Position numbers and translations under genes: made by a program
DNA from: Flammeovirgaceae bacterium UBA7330
GTDB taxonomy: Bacteria > Bacteroidota > Bacteroidia > Cytophagales > Cyclobacteriaceae
DNA length: 64,000 bases
Reading direction: 5' to 3'
NCBI GenBank assembly: GCA_002471275.1
Contig: DKPQ01000023.1
Span: forward strand, 537,995 to 601,994
Part shown: positions 17,684 through 27,715 of the stretch, one piece after another
How positions within the stretch are numbered: the first letter of the stretch is position 1
How the letters are laid out: each line of letters begins with the position of its first letter
Notes under the pieces: model-generated
The model's input: the letters and a program-made list of their open reading frames with translations, nothing else
Databases searched by the model: none
Told to the model about the DNA's origin: nothing

Positions 17684-18990
17684 TGGAGACCATCGACAAT
17701 ATCCCCACTTCCAAAATAAAACGGGCTACAAAGATCTTCTCAACGGGAGCCAAAGTAGGCATCAACTATGCAAAGTATTATGGAAGCAGATTAACAAAAA
17801 GTAAGGAGGAGGCTAAGGAAGCGCTTGATTTGCAGAATGCCGATGACATCTATGATGGCCTTAAAAACCTCAAGGGAAGTGCACTGAAGGTGGCTCAAAT
17901 GCTAAGCATGGATAAAAACATTATGCCCAGGGCATATGTCGAGAAATTCTCTTTATCGCAATTTTCAGTTCCACCTTTATCCCCGGCACTTGTCGTCAAG
18001 ACCTTCCGCAAGTATTTTGGAAAGGGTCCTGACGAGATTTTTGATTCATTTACTTCAAACTCTATCCACGCAGCGAGTATCGGACAGGTACACATGGCCG
18101 AGAAAGATGGGAAAAAGCTAGCAGTGAAAATTCAATACCCCGGAGTGGCCGACAGCATCTCATCTGATCTGGCATTGGTAAAACCCATCGCCATGAAAAT
18201 GTTCAACATCAAAGGAGAGGGCTCTGAGCAGTACTTTGAGGAAGTCAGAAATAAGCTATTGGAAGAGACAGACTATCTGCTGGAAGTTTCCCAGAGCAAA
18301 ACCATCGCAGAAGCTTGTCGGGACCTTAAAAATATTGCGTTCCCAAAATATTACGAAGCGCTGTCATCCAGCCGGATCATCACCATGGACTGGCTGGATG
18401 GATTACATCTCTCTGAATTTGCCAAAATCAATAAAAATCAAAAATTGGCTGACCAGGTGGGGCAAGCTTTATGGGATTTCTATATGTTCCAAATCCACAA
18501 ATTGCGAATGGTGCAGGCGGACCCGCATCCGGGAAACTTCCTGGTAGATCAAATAGGAACACTCCTTGCCCTTGACTTCGGATGCATCAAACACTTACCA
18601 GTGGACTTCTACACTCCCTATTTTGAGTTAGCTTCTCCCGAAGGGCTAAACAACAAGCGTAGATTTATGGAGCTGCTTTATGAGTTGGAGATCTTGAAAA
18701 AAAATGATACAAGTCAAGAGGTCGCCTTCTTTAGTGAGATGTTTCACTCCATTCTTTCATTGTTTGTGAAGCCATTACAGCATGAGACATTCAGTTTTAC
18801 AGATAAAAGCTTTTTCGAACAAATTTCTGCTTTAGGAGAGGACTATGCCAGGAGGACTGAGCTAAGAAAAATGAACGGAAACCGTGGGTCCAGGCACTTT
18901 ATCTACATGAACCGAACCTTTTTTGGCCTCTATAACCTAATGTTTGATCTGGCTGCCAGAGATGTAGAGATCAGAAGATTTTATCGATGA
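17683..18990 (+). CDS. ABC1/UbiB (AarF) family atypical kinase
   Basis: A 435-residue member of the ABC1/ADCK/UbiB family. LKGSALKVAQMLS near residues 64-77 is the KxGQ region, here KVAQ with alanine for glycine. The alanine-rich loop AASIGQVH is near 127-134, and LAVKIQYPG carries the ATP-contacting lysine. DPHPGNF near 281 and LDFGCIK near 296 are the catalytic and metal-binding motifs. Relatives support ubiquinone or lipid metabolism through ATPase activity. No C-terminal membrane helix is evident. It is translationally coupled to the TetR gene. Confidence 0.92.
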   Translation: METIDNIPTSKIKRATKIFSTGAKVGINYAKYYGSRLTKSKEEAKEALDLQNADDIYDGLKNLKGSALKVAQMLSMDKNIMPRAYVEKFSLSQFSVPPLSPALVVKTFRKYFGKGPDEIFDSFTSNSIHAASIGQVHMAEKDGKKLAVKIQYPGVADSISSDLALVKPIAMKMFNIKGEGSEQYFEEVRNKLLEETDYLLEVSQSKTIAEACRDLKNIAFPKYYEALSSSRIITMDWLDGLHLSEFAKINKNQKLADQVGQALWDFYMFQIHKLRMVQADPHPGNFLVDQIGTLLALDFGCIKHLPVDFYTPYFELASPEGLNNKRRFMELLYELEILKKNDTSQEVAFFSEMFHSILSLFVKPLQHETFSFTDKSFFEQISALGEDYARRTELRKMNGNRGSRHFIYMNRTFFGLYNLMFDLAARDVEIRRFYR

Positions 18991-19069
18991 GCCTGTATGT
19001 AAATCATCCGAACTTAGTATTATTAGAATTGCTTCAGAATTGGGATGTAATATTGCTTTTGAATAGCTA

Positions 19070-21454
19070 ATGCTTAGCCCCATGCCCAAAATTTTATTAT
19101 ATCTAAGTTTATTCTTCATCTCGCCCCTGTTATTTGGTCAGGGCAATAATATTATCATCACTGGAAAAATTCTGGAACAGGACACTGACGCACCAGTGGA
19201 ATTCGCCACTGTGGCTGTGATCAATGCAGTTGATGATAAGCCTATTACCGGTGCCACAACATCCCAGGATGGCACGTTCAATTTTACCACATCATCCAAA
19301 GACTTCTATGTGGAAGTTAGTTTTATTGGTTTTAAGAAGAAGACAATCCGGGATTTTACCCTTGAAAGTGGTAAAATAAATCTGGGAAGCATTTACCTCA
19401 GCTCAGACAGCAAGCAATTGGACGAGATCGTAGTAGAGGGACAGAAGTCGAGCACGGAATTCAAACTTGATAAACGCGTGTTCAACCTGGGCTCAGACCT
19501 GAGAAATACAGGAGCCAGCGCATTAGAGGTGTTGAACAACGTGCCATCTGTCAACGTGACCATTCAGGGTCAGATCCAGCTGCGTGGAAGCTCCGGTGTA
19601 CAGGTCCTGATCAACGGTAAGCCATCAGTGATTGCCAGTGATGAAGGAAAAGCCCTTGGAACAATCACTGCCAGCATGATAGACTACATTGAGGTGATTA
19701 CCAATCCATCAGCAAAATACGATGCAGAAGGCACCTCCGGGATCATCAATATTGTACTCAAAAAAGAAGAGCGCAGAGGTACCAATGGGTCTATCTCTAT
19801 AAACACGGGAAACCCTGCAAGTCATAGTGTTGGCTTTAGCCTCAATCACCGGACTGAAAACTTTAACCTGTTTACCCAGATTGGTGTTGGGTATGGTGTG
19901 TTACCAGACAAAGGAAGAAACATAAATTCCAATTATGTATCTGACACTACCATCTATTCGAGTGGTACAGAATTTCGTAATGAGCTATACTATAATGTGG
20001 TCTTGGGTACTGACTATTACATCAATGAAAATAATGTGATCACAGTATCAGGCTCATATGCATTAGAAATAGAAGATCAACCCTCCACTACCTACTTCAG
20101 GCTTGTTGATGAACCCGAAGACCTGGAATACCAGTGGAAAAGAACTGAAATAACGGAGGCTGTAAACCCTAAATATCAGTTTGAAGCCAACTTCAAACGA
20201 GATTTTGAGGACCATGAAGACCATGACCTGATTTTTTCTGCCATTGGAAGATTCTTTGGAAAAGAGCAGTCTTCAGACTTTGAGGATCAGACGATATCCG
20301 GATCCTATGATTTTGATTCACAACAAAAGACTGAAACAAATTTTGATGAAGGAAACTATACCTTCAAACTGGACTACGCTCGTCCTTTCTCAGAGATATT
20401 CAGCATAGAGGCTGGAGGACAGTATTTGATCAATGATGTTGGGAATGATTTTGCTGTACGCAATTTTCTGAATGGGGAATATGTCGTCGATTCTACACAA
20501 ACCAATTTGTTTGAATACGATCAGGATGTTTTGGCTGCCTATGGAACAGGAGGATACGAGATCAATAAATGGGGATTAAAACTCGGTGTGCGGGTTGAAA
20601 ACACTGTATTAAATACCCTACTGGTCAACACCAATGAAGCAAATTACCAGAACTATACAAACCTTTTCCCATCAGCCCACACTTCATACAAGCTTAACGG
20701 GAAAGTTTCTCTTCAGGCTGGGTATTCGCGTAGGATTTACCGACCAAGATTATGGGATCTGAATCCATTCTTCAACATCAGAAATAACTTCAGTATCAGA
20801 AAAGGAAATCCAGACTTGTTGCCTGAGTTTACTGATTCTTATGAAGTAAGCACAGTTTATAATGGAGACAAAACGTCTCTGAATTTCTCGCTGTATCACA
20901 GATATACTACAGGAGTGATTGAGCGTATTTCATTCTTTGAAAATAATGTGCGTACCACTTCACCACAAAACATTGGAACCAGCAATGCCACAGGCATTGA
21001 GATAAATGGTAAATACGACCCGGTAAGCTGGCTGACCATGAGTGCAGACTTCAACTACAATTATTTTAGCCGGTATGGTGCACTCGAAGGTACCATCTTC
21101 GATTTTTCTACCAACCAATGGTCATCAAAGTTGAACACCAAGATCAAACTTCCTGCAGACATTACCTTTGAAATCATTGGATACTATCGATCAGGATATC
21201 AGACCGTCCAAAGTGAGATTTCAGATATGCTCTATGCTGATACAGGGCTAAGGAAAAAGATCATGAATGGCAAAGGCGTGATCAATGTGAGTGTCAGAGA
21301 TTTGTTCGCTTCCAGGATTGAGGAAAGCGTCATTGATCAATCTGACTTCTATCTTTATTCCTACGGTCTACGCGGTCGGTTTGTGGCCTTTGGATTTAGC
21401 TACGGCTTTGGCAAAGGCGAAGCCATGCAGTATGGTGGCAAGGGGCACAGGTAG
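19070..21454 (+). CDS. TonB-dependent outer-membrane beta-barrel family protein
   Basis: A 794-residue outer-membrane protein. The signal peptide ends near LLFGQ; the ATG at 19082 would remove the first four residues and fits a signal peptide equally well. A carboxypeptidase-regulatory-like domain spans about 27-115, followed by the plug: EIVVEGQ, LEVLNNVPSVNV, IQLRGSSGVQVLINGKPS and IEVITNPSAKYDAEGTSGIINI. These phrases are typical of the 'outer membrane protein beta-barrel family' (PF14905 type) rather than SusC. No SusD partner is adjacent. The substrate is unknown. Confidence 0.88.
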   Translation: MLSPMPKILLYLSLFFISPLLFGQGNNIIITGKILEQDTDAPVEFATVAVINAVDDKPITGATTSQDGTFNFTTSSKDFYVEVSFIGFKKKTIRDFTLESGKINLGSIYLSSDSKQLDEIVVEGQKSSTEFKLDKRVFNLGSDLRNTGASALEVLNNVPSVNVTIQGQIQLRGSSGVQVLINGKPSVIASDEGKALGTITASMIDYIEVITNPSAKYDAEGTSGIINIVLKKEERRGTNGSISINTGNPASHSVGFSLNHRTENFNLFTQIGVGYGVLPDKGRNINSNYVSDTTIYSSGTEFRNELYYNVVLGTDYYINENNVITVSGSYALEIEDQPSTTYFRLVDEPEDLEYQWKRTEITEAVNPKYQFEANFKRDFEDHEDHDLIFSAIGRFFGKEQSSDFEDQTISGSYDFDSQQKTETNFDEGNYTFKLDYARPFSEIFSIEAGGQYLINDVGNDFAVRNFLNGEYVVDSTQTNLFEYDQDVLAAYGTGGYEINKWGLKLGVRVENTVLNTLLVNTNEANYQNYTNLFPSAHTSYKLNGKVSLQAGYSRRIYRPRLWDLNPFFNIRNNFSIRKGNPDLLPEFTDSYEVSTVYNGDKTSLNFSLYHRYTTGVIERISFFENNVRTTSPQNIGTSNATGIEINGKYDPVSWLTMSADFNYNYFSRYGALEGTIFDFSTNQWSSKLNTKIKLPADITFEIIGYYRSGYQTVQSEISDMLYADTGLRKKIMNGKGVINVSVRDLFASRIEESVIDQSDFYLYSYGLRGRFVAFGFSYGFGKGEAMQYGGKGHR

Positions 21455-21539
21455 TTTTCGATAACATGAAAATTTCATCCTGGTTATAATGTTTTCTTAA
21501 CAGAATCCTTTTTGATGGTTTTAATTCAATAATGATTTA

Positions 21540-21552
21540 ACTTAGACTAAGT
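21540..21552. promoter_or_regulatory. 13-bp palindrome upstream of AraC gene
   Basis: ACTTAG-A-CTAAGT is a perfect palindrome with 6-bp arms, ending 26 bases before the AraC start codon. The position suits an operator or part of a promoter; no regulator can be assigned. Confidence 0.35.
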
Positions 21553-21578
21553 AGATAGTCTTCAGTAACTTAAGAAAA

Positions 21579-22469
21579 ATGAACCAGTTTACCTTTTTGA
21601 AAAATTCTTCAAAAGAACTGGAATCATTTCCCCATATCATTAGATTTTCTCTAACTAAGATCAATACTGTCTTTCCGGATTCATTTCTTGAGGCACCTTC
21701 TAATCACCTAAGGATTTATTACGTTGTAGATGGCAAGTTTCAATGGTCAATTGATCATCAACCATATGACCTTTACCCCGGAGATTGCGCCATTATTCTT
21801 CCTGGACAGGCGTTTGGTGGAAAAGAAGGCTTTCTTGACAGAGGCACTTTGTTTTGCTTATTCCTGAAGACAGTAAAACGACATTCGATACAAGGACTAC
21901 ACTTCGGAAACTGGAGTAGGCTTTCAACTTTCGATCGATTTCCAATTAGCAACTTAATTGCTCACAACAAGCTTCCGGTAATGAAAGTGAATGATGTTCC
22001 GGATACTTTACTTGAAATCTATAAGGAAATTTCGAATCAGGAAGTTGGGTTCCAAACACGGGTTAATCATTTTCTTGATTCGTTGTTAATTAATATTGCC
22101 AGGCAAACCAATAGAGAAGATGAGCTACCGAATCCTTCCCTTCCCGCTTTAATGAAGCTGGAAGAAATTCTGCGACAGAACCTGGCTCATCACTGGACTG
22201 TGGATGAAATGGCGTCACGGTTTGGACTGCACAGTACATCCTTTACGGAAAAAGTGAAGCATCACACAGGGTTCCCACCACTCAACTATTTGATCAACTT
22301 ACGAATTGCAGAGGCCATCAAATTACTTAAGCAACCCGGATTGCATTTTACGGAAATAGCATTGAAAACAGGATTCTATTCTTCACAACATTTTTCTACC
22401 ACATTTAAGAAGCTCACTGGGTATTCCCCCCGACAATTTCGACAGAGAAATCTTCAGCAAGCAGTTTAA
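21579..22469 (+). CDS. AraC-family transcriptional regulator
   Basis: A 296-residue regulator. The N-terminal 140 residues look like a cupin ligand-binding domain (YYVVDGKFQWSIDHQPYDLY, then GDCAIILPGQAFGG). The C-terminal 100 residues carry two AraC helix-turn-helices: TVDEMASRFGLHSTSFTEKV, and LHFTEIALKTGFYSSQHFST followed by FKKLTGYSPRQFR. It lies 217 bases upstream of susC in the same direction. It may control the SusC/SusD pair, since no sigma or hybrid two-component regulator is next to this pair. The inducer is unknown. Confidence 0.9.
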   Translation: MNQFTFLKNSSKELESFPHIIRFSLTKINTVFPDSFLEAPSNHLRIYYVVDGKFQWSIDHQPYDLYPGDCAIILPGQAFGGKEGFLDRGTLFCLFLKTVKRHSIQGLHFGNWSRLSTFDRFPISNLIAHNKLPVMKVNDVPDTLLEIYKEISNQEVGFQTRVNHFLDSLLINIARQTNREDELPNPSLPALMKLEEILRQNLAHHWTVDEMASRFGLHSTSFTEKVKHHTGFPPLNYLINLRIAEAIKLLKQPGLHFTEIALKTGFYSSQHFSTTFKKLTGYSPRQFRQRNLQQAV

Positions 22470-22515
22470 CTCTCGCCCTATTTGGTGACCTGTTTTAAAC
22501 ATCTTAGAGCGGATG

Positions 22516-22544
22516 TTTGGGAGGATTCTTACGTCTTACTTTTG
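22516..22544 (+). promoter_or_regulatory. Bacteroidota-type promoter for susC/susD
   Basis: TTTG at 22516-22519 and TACTTTTG at 22537-22544 match the -33 TTTG and -7 TAnnTTTG elements with a 17-base gap. Transcription would start near 22551, giving a leader of about 136 bases before the susC ATG. Predicted by pattern only. Confidence 0.5.
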
Positions 22545-22686
22545 GCGACTCCTCTTTCCAAACTTGCATTTCCAATATTCTCCTATACAGCTTTTGTGCA
22601 AAATTCATCAGTGGTCTTTATTGGAAGTTATTAATAACGGGCTTTAGAAACTTTACTTAAGTAAACAAAATCTAAACCCCATTATT

Positions 22687-25600
22687 ATGAAAAAACTTTA
22701 TCTAATGTGCAGCATTCTGCTGCTCTTCAGTTTTGTCTCAATAGCCCAAACGAGCGAGCAATTTGAAGTCAAGGGTCGGGTCACCGGAGAAAACGGAAGT
22801 ATTCCGGGTGTGAGTGTCCTCCTCAAGGGCACCACTACGGGTACAACAACTGATACCAATGGAAATTACGCTCTAAGGGTTTCTGATAATAGCATTCTTG
22901 TATTCTCTTATGTGGGTTTTGCTACACGGGAGATCCCTGTGAATGGGAGAAGTGTTATCGATGTGGAAATGGAAACCGACATCAGGTCGCTTCAGGAGGT
23001 CGTAGTTACAGCACTGGGTATTGAAAAGGACGCCAAAAGCCTGGGTTATGCGACTGCTACTGTGGATGCTGACCAGATAGCCACAAATCGGTCTGTCAAC
23101 TTCATGAATGCCATTCAGGGTAAAGTGCCCGGATTGAATATTTCTGGTATGGGTACCGGTCCTGCCGGAACAAGCAAGATCCGTATCCGCGGGCAGTCCT
23201 CTTTTGGAGGCCAGAATTCACCGCTTATCGTTGTAAATGGCGTACCCATTGATAACTCAAATTTCGGATCCACCTCAGGAAGCCGAAGCACAGAATCCTC
23301 TTTGAGTGATGGTGGCAGCCGAACAGTGTCAGATGGTGGCGATGGCCTGAGCAGTATCAACCCTGACGACATTGAATCCATGACTGTGCTAAAAGGAGCA
23401 GCAGCATCGGCACTTTATGGCTCTCGAGCAAAAGATGGGGTCATTATGATCACCACCAAGTCGGGAGGTAAAAGTGGACTCGTAGTGGAGTATAATTCAA
23501 ATTACACCAATGAAACCCCGCTCGATTTTACAGACTTTCAGTATGAATATGGACAGGGGGAAGGTGGTCTTCGACCTACTACTCCAAACCCAACTTCCGG
23601 TGTCTGGAGTTTTGGTGAAAAGTTTGAACCAGGGATGACACAAATCTTATTTGATGGAGTGGAAGCTCCATATGAGCCGGTTCGCGACAGGATCAGGACA
23701 TTCTACAGGAACGGCCAGTCTTTCACCAATACGATTAGTGTATCTAACGGTGGGGAGTTTGGAAGTTTGAGGTTATCCGCATCAAATCTGGACAATAAGG
23801 GCATTGTTCCAAATAATACATTTAAAAGGCAAAGTGTTAACCTGAATTTCAGGCAGCAAATGGCTCAAAAGTTCAATGTGACTGGTAGTATCAACTACTC
23901 GCATGACCGCAATGAAAATGCACCCACAGTGGCTACCCAGGATTTGAGTACCCCAACTGTAATCTATTCATTGTCAAACTCTATGCCCTTCGATCTGCTG
24001 GAATCCGAAGCAGAGGATGAATTTGGAAATGAGCGTATTTATAGCCGCTTCAGAAACAGAACCAATCCTTATTTTGTGTTGAATAACCATTTCAACAACA
24101 TCACCAGGGACAGGGTATTTGGTAATGTGGCAGCACGATTTAACTTCACCGACTGGTTGTATGCTCAGGTCCGTATGGGCCAGGATTATACTTTCCGTTT
24201 TCAGGAGGATAATGGCAGGCCAACGGGTGCAGCATCATTGGGTGTCGCTCCCGCGGGTTTCGTAAATGGAGAATACAGACAGGATGCTACCAGGATCCGG
24301 GAGACAAACTATGACTTTATCATTGGTGCCAATCAGGAATTTGGGGCCTTTGGTGTTGATCTTACACTCGGTGGAAACCAAATGTACCGGGGAATTGAAC
24401 GCAACAGGCAGCTTGCTACAGACTTCGTTGTCAGAGACCTTTATACCCTTCAAAATGCCCGGGTGGTAAACAGCAGCTACGACATCATCGAAAGAAAAGT
24501 AAATTCGATCTACGGAGCCGCTGAAATAAACTACAAGGCATGGTTGTATTTGAATGCCACTTTGAGAAATGACTGGTTTTCTACACTTGCTCCGGAGCTA
24601 AGAAGCATCAACTATCCTTCGCTAACAGGAAGTTTTGTCTTTTCTCAGGCTTTTCAAAACCTCCCTGGCTGGCTGTATTTTGGTAAAATCCGGGCTGCAT
24701 ATGCCGAGGTGGGTAGCGATACCGATGTGGCTCCATATTCCAATAACCTGTTTTTTGGTACCAACGCAAACCTTTACAATGGTAAATCCATAGGGTCTAT
24801 TTCAGGAGACCGAATTCCAAGTAGCACACTCAGCCCGATGCGGGTAAAAGAGTGGGAATTTGGACTAGAAACGAAACTGTTTGACAACAGAGTGGGCCTG
24901 GAAATATCGATTTATGATAAGGTGACAGAAGATCAGATCCTTCAGGTACTTTCTTCAAACACTTCAGGCTATACTTCCAAGCTACAGAATGTTGGAAAAA
25001 GCAGAAACAATGGAGTTGAAATGCTCCTGAGTCTCACGCCCGTTCAAACTTCAAACCTTCAATGGAACGTAAGTTTTAATGCTGCTTTCAACGAATCTGA
25101 AGTCCTTGACCTGGGTGAAGGAGTAAACGAAATTGTGTTGTCTCAGGGAGAAGTTCGTGGTCAATTGTGGCATGTGTTGGGCGCACCACTAGGTCAACTG
25201 CGGGGAATTGGTTATCTGAGAGACGATGCCGGAAATATAATTCATGATTCCAATAATGGTAATTACCTCACCACGCCTGAATATATAGCACTGGGTCAGG
25301 CCATTCCCAGATGGGTCGGCGGAATCTTTAACTCAGTCAATTTTAAAGGGATTACTTTATCTGTATTAGTAGACTTCAAACTTGGTCATGATCTTTTCTC
25401 TACTACCAACTTCAACGCATGGAGACATGGTCTCCACAAAGGATCACTGGTTGGAAGAGAAACAGGTCTGGTAGTCGGTGAAGGAGTAAATGAAGAAGGC
25501 CAGACCAATACCATTGGTGTGCCGGTAGATGCATGGTATGGCAGGATTCGAGGTACCAACCTTATGGAGCCTTTTACATACAATGCTGGTTTCTGGAAAG

Positions 25601-25830
25601 TCCGCCAAATGTCATTGGGCTATGATTTTACTAAGCATCTGTCATCAGTTGGTTTTATTAATGGAGTGAGACTTGATTTTGTTGCGAATAATGTCTTAAT
25701 CCTCAAAAAATGGACTGAGAATATCGATCCGGAGCAGGCCTCTTTCTCTTCAGACAATCTGAGCGGCATTGAAGACCCTGCTTTACCTCCCACCAGATCT
25801 TTAGGATTTAATCTGAATGTTAAGTTCTAA
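22687..25830 (+). CDS. SusC/RagA family TonB-dependent transporter (no STN domain)
   Basis: A 1047-residue outer-membrane transporter. A signal peptide ends SIAQ near 21, and a carboxypeptidase-like domain follows (KGRVTGENGSIPGVSVLLKG). The SusC signature LQEVVVTALGIEKD is near 104, and the plug includes KIRIRGQSSFGGQNSPLIVV and LKGAAASALYGSRAKDGVI. The barrel ends SLGFNLNVKF with terminal phenylalanine. There is no N-terminal STN domain, so sigma/anti-sigma signalling is not expected; an AraC gene lies upstream. It works with the SusD lipoprotein 12 bases downstream to import a nutrient that cannot be inferred. Confidence 0.95.
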   Translation: MKKLYLMCSILLLFSFVSIAQTSEQFEVKGRVTGENGSIPGVSVLLKGTTTGTTTDTNGNYALRVSDNSILVFSYVGFATREIPVNGRSVIDVEMETDIRSLQEVVVTALGIEKDAKSLGYATATVDADQIATNRSVNFMNAIQGKVPGLNISGMGTGPAGTSKIRIRGQSSFGGQNSPLIVVNGVPIDNSNFGSTSGSRSTESSLSDGGSRTVSDGGDGLSSINPDDIESMTVLKGAAASALYGSRAKDGVIMITTKSGGKSGLVVEYNSNYTNETPLDFTDFQYEYGQGEGGLRPTTPNPTSGVWSFGEKFEPGMTQILFDGVEAPYEPVRDRIRTFYRNGQSFTNTISVSNGGEFGSLRLSASNLDNKGIVPNNTFKRQSVNLNFRQQMAQKFNVTGSINYSHDRNENAPTVATQDLSTPTVIYSLSNSMPFDLLESEAEDEFGNERIYSRFRNRTNPYFVLNNHFNNITRDRVFGNVAARFNFTDWLYAQVRMGQDYTFRFQEDNGRPTGAASLGVAPAGFVNGEYRQDATRIRETNYDFIIGANQEFGAFGVDLTLGGNQMYRGIERNRQLATDFVVRDLYTLQNARVVNSSYDIIERKVNSIYGAAEINYKAWLYLNATLRNDWFSTLAPELRSINYPSLTGSFVFSQAFQNLPGWLYFGKIRAAYAEVGSDTDVAPYSNNLFFGTNANLYNGKSIGSISGDRIPSSTLSPMRVKEWEFGLETKLFDNRVGLEISIYDKVTEDQILQVLSSNTSGYTSKLQNVGKSRNNGVEMLLSLTPVQTSNLQWNVSFNAAFNESEVLDLGEGVNEIVLSQGEVRGQLWHVLGAPLGQLRGIGYLRDDAGNIIHDSNNGNYLTTPEYIALGQAIPRWVGGIFNSVNFKGITLSVLVDFKLGHDLFSTTNFNAWRHGLHKGSLVGRETGLVVGEGVNEEGQTNTIGVPVDAWYGRIRGTNLMEPFTYNAGFWKVRQMSLGYDFTKHLSSVGFINGVRLDFVANNVLILKKWTENIDPEQASFSSDNLSGIEDPALPPTRSLGFNLNVKF

Positions 25831-25842
25831 GCATGTCTAAAA

Positions 25843-27423
25843 ATGAAAAGTAAAATGAAAATGAAAAATCTAGCTATAAATATATTTTTCGTCATGGGAC
25901 TGCTCGTGATGGGTGGATGTGACGAAGGGTTTGATGAACTGAATAAATCCAAAACAGATGTTACAGCGCTGGATCCTGCTATTGTATTAAACCAGGCTAT
26001 ACTGACTACTGTACAGCGGGGAAATGCCCTACCATTGGAGATGGCCTATGTTCAACAAATAGTGACTCCAAACAGCGGAGTACTTACCGGTGGTAATTAC
26101 AACCAGGTGAATGTTACACTCACAAATGGTAATTGGGACAATGCATATCTTGAAGTAGTCAAACATGCTGTGGCTGTGATCAACCTCACGGAAGGAGACA
26201 CTGAGCGAGCTAACCTGTATCACATGGCCAGAATCATCAAAGCTTATGGCATGATGATCATCACTGATACTTATGGTGATGCTCCGTATTCAGAGGCTGG
26301 GCAGGGATATCTTAGTGACATCACCACCCCGAAATATGACTCGCAGCAGAGTATTTATACCGATATTTTAAATGAACTTCAGCAAGCTTCTGCTGGTTTG
26401 AGTGCATCCGGAAAAATTGAGACATCAGATATCCTTTACAGTGGTGACATTGTCAAATGGAAGCGAATGGGATACTCATTGTTACTCAGGGCAGCCATGA
26501 GAGTTGCCGATGTAAGTCCGACAATAGCCGGGCCCGCCATTGGTGCAGCAATAAGTGGAGGCCTTATGCAAAGCAATGCTGATAACTTTATGCTTACCCA
26601 TGACAATAACTATCCAAACCAGGTAGCCGGTCCGCTTACAAGCAATGAATCGGCCAACTATTACATGACCGGAGAGTTTGTGGATCATTTGAAAAATACC
26701 AATGATCCAAGATTGGCTTCCATGGCCGTCAGATATATTGGAGCAAAAAGTGGCACAGATCAAAACAATGCGATAGCCGGAACAAACCCAAGCATAACGA
26801 TCTCGAGAGATCCGGCGGATCAGTTTGGCCTACCTATGGGGTTTGATAATGAAACAGCAGCTGTCTATGCGACCAATAATGGCTTTGCCAGTCATTATGA
26901 CTTTACCCAGGTAGACAGGACCCGGATGGTAAGGATCAATGCACCGTCTTTTATGGTCACGTATGCACAAACTCAATTACTCCTCGCCGAAGCAATCGTA
27001 AGAAACCTTGGTGGGGCTACGGGCGATGTAAATGCTTTATTTACTTCGGCCATCAGGGCAAATATGGATGTGATTTCTAACCAGTACGTTGGGACTACCA
27101 TCGCACAGGCAGATATTGATGCCTATGTGGCTGCAAACAACATCGTGCCTGGGTCCGAGCTGGAGCAAATCAATACAGAATACTGGATCTCTTCATTCCT
27201 GAACGGTCCTGAAGCCTGGGCTAATTTCAGAAGATCTGATTTCCCGGCTCTTGCTCCCAATCCGTATCCGTTTCAGGACATTACCGGAGATTTCGTGACC
27301 AGGCTTCCATATCCTATATCTGAATTAAGTGCAAACAAGGACAACCTGGATGCCGCACTTTCAGCTCAGGGATTTAATGGTAACGACGACATGGATACCA
27401 GGCTTTGGTGGGACATGAATTAA
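25843..27423 (+). CDS. SusD/RagB-like nutrient-binding lipoprotein (SusD-like_2 type)
   Basis: A 526-residue lipoprotein. The lipobox LVMGGC places the lipidated cysteine at residue 26. The mature part begins DEGFDELNKSKTD, and ALDPAIVLNQAI and IIKAYGMMIITDTYGDAPYS are typical of the SusD-like_2 branch, which often serves oligopeptide- or small-glycan-type SusC partners. The C-terminus has WANFRRSDFPAL and TRLPYP, common SusD end motifs. Twelve bases separate it from susC, and a terminator follows. It is anchored at the outer-membrane surface as the lid of SusC. Confidence 0.93.
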   Translation: MKSKMKMKNLAINIFFVMGLLVMGGCDEGFDELNKSKTDVTALDPAIVLNQAILTTVQRGNALPLEMAYVQQIVTPNSGVLTGGNYNQVNVTLTNGNWDNAYLEVVKHAVAVINLTEGDTERANLYHMARIIKAYGMMIITDTYGDAPYSEAGQGYLSDITTPKYDSQQSIYTDILNELQQASAGLSASGKIETSDILYSGDIVKWKRMGYSLLLRAAMRVADVSPTIAGPAIGAAISGGLMQSNADNFMLTHDNNYPNQVAGPLTSNESANYYMTGEFVDHLKNTNDPRLASMAVRYIGAKSGTDQNNAIAGTNPSITISRDPADQFGLPMGFDNETAAVYATNNGFASHYDFTQVDRTRMVRINAPSFMVTYAQTQLLLAEAIVRNLGGATGDVNALFTSAIRANMDVISNQYVGTTIAQADIDAYVAANNIVPGSELEQINTEYWISSFLNGPEAWANFRRSDFPALAPNPYPFQDITGDFVTRLPYPISELSANKDNLDAALSAQGFNGNDDMDTRLWWDMN

Positions 27424-27459
27424 ATGAATTAGTTCTGTTTTCATACTTTGAGTTATCAG

Positions 27460-27491
27460 AAAAGGTGGCATTAGATGTCACCTTTTCTTTT
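27460..27491 (+). terminator. Intrinsic terminator after susD
   Basis: AAAAGGTGGCA (27460-27470) pairs with TGTCACCTTTT (27476-27486) across a 5-base loop, with one G-T pair, followed by CTTTT. It lies 36 bases after the SusD stop and closes the susCD operon. Confidence 0.75.
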
Positions 27492-27595
27492 AAATAATTA
27501 TTGCATCTCTAACCTTGCTTACACTACATACTCCCTGAGGAATTATTAAATGACTCCTTATAAAAGAATTTTTCCTAGTCTTTAACTCAATGGAC

Positions 27596-27626
27596 TTTAC
27601 TAATTGCAATTATTGCAATTAGTAAA
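27596..27626. promoter_or_regulatory. Perfect 31-bp palindrome in the 292-base gap before the propeller lipoprotein
   Basis: Arms of 15 bases (27596-27610 and 27612-27626) are exact reverse complements around a single T at 27611; each arm contains TAATTGCAAT or its complement. The 27424-27715 gap otherwise holds only the susD terminator. The palindrome lies 89 bases upstream of the next ATG. It has no U-run, so an operator for a dimeric regulator is more likely than a terminator. Confidence 0.6.
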
Positions 27627-27715
27627 CCTTTAGTCCCAAAAATCAATTTCCAAATCACTTCTACAAAAGATACTTTAGACCTCAAATCCTTCGACAACAA
27701 TGGATTTGAGATTAT

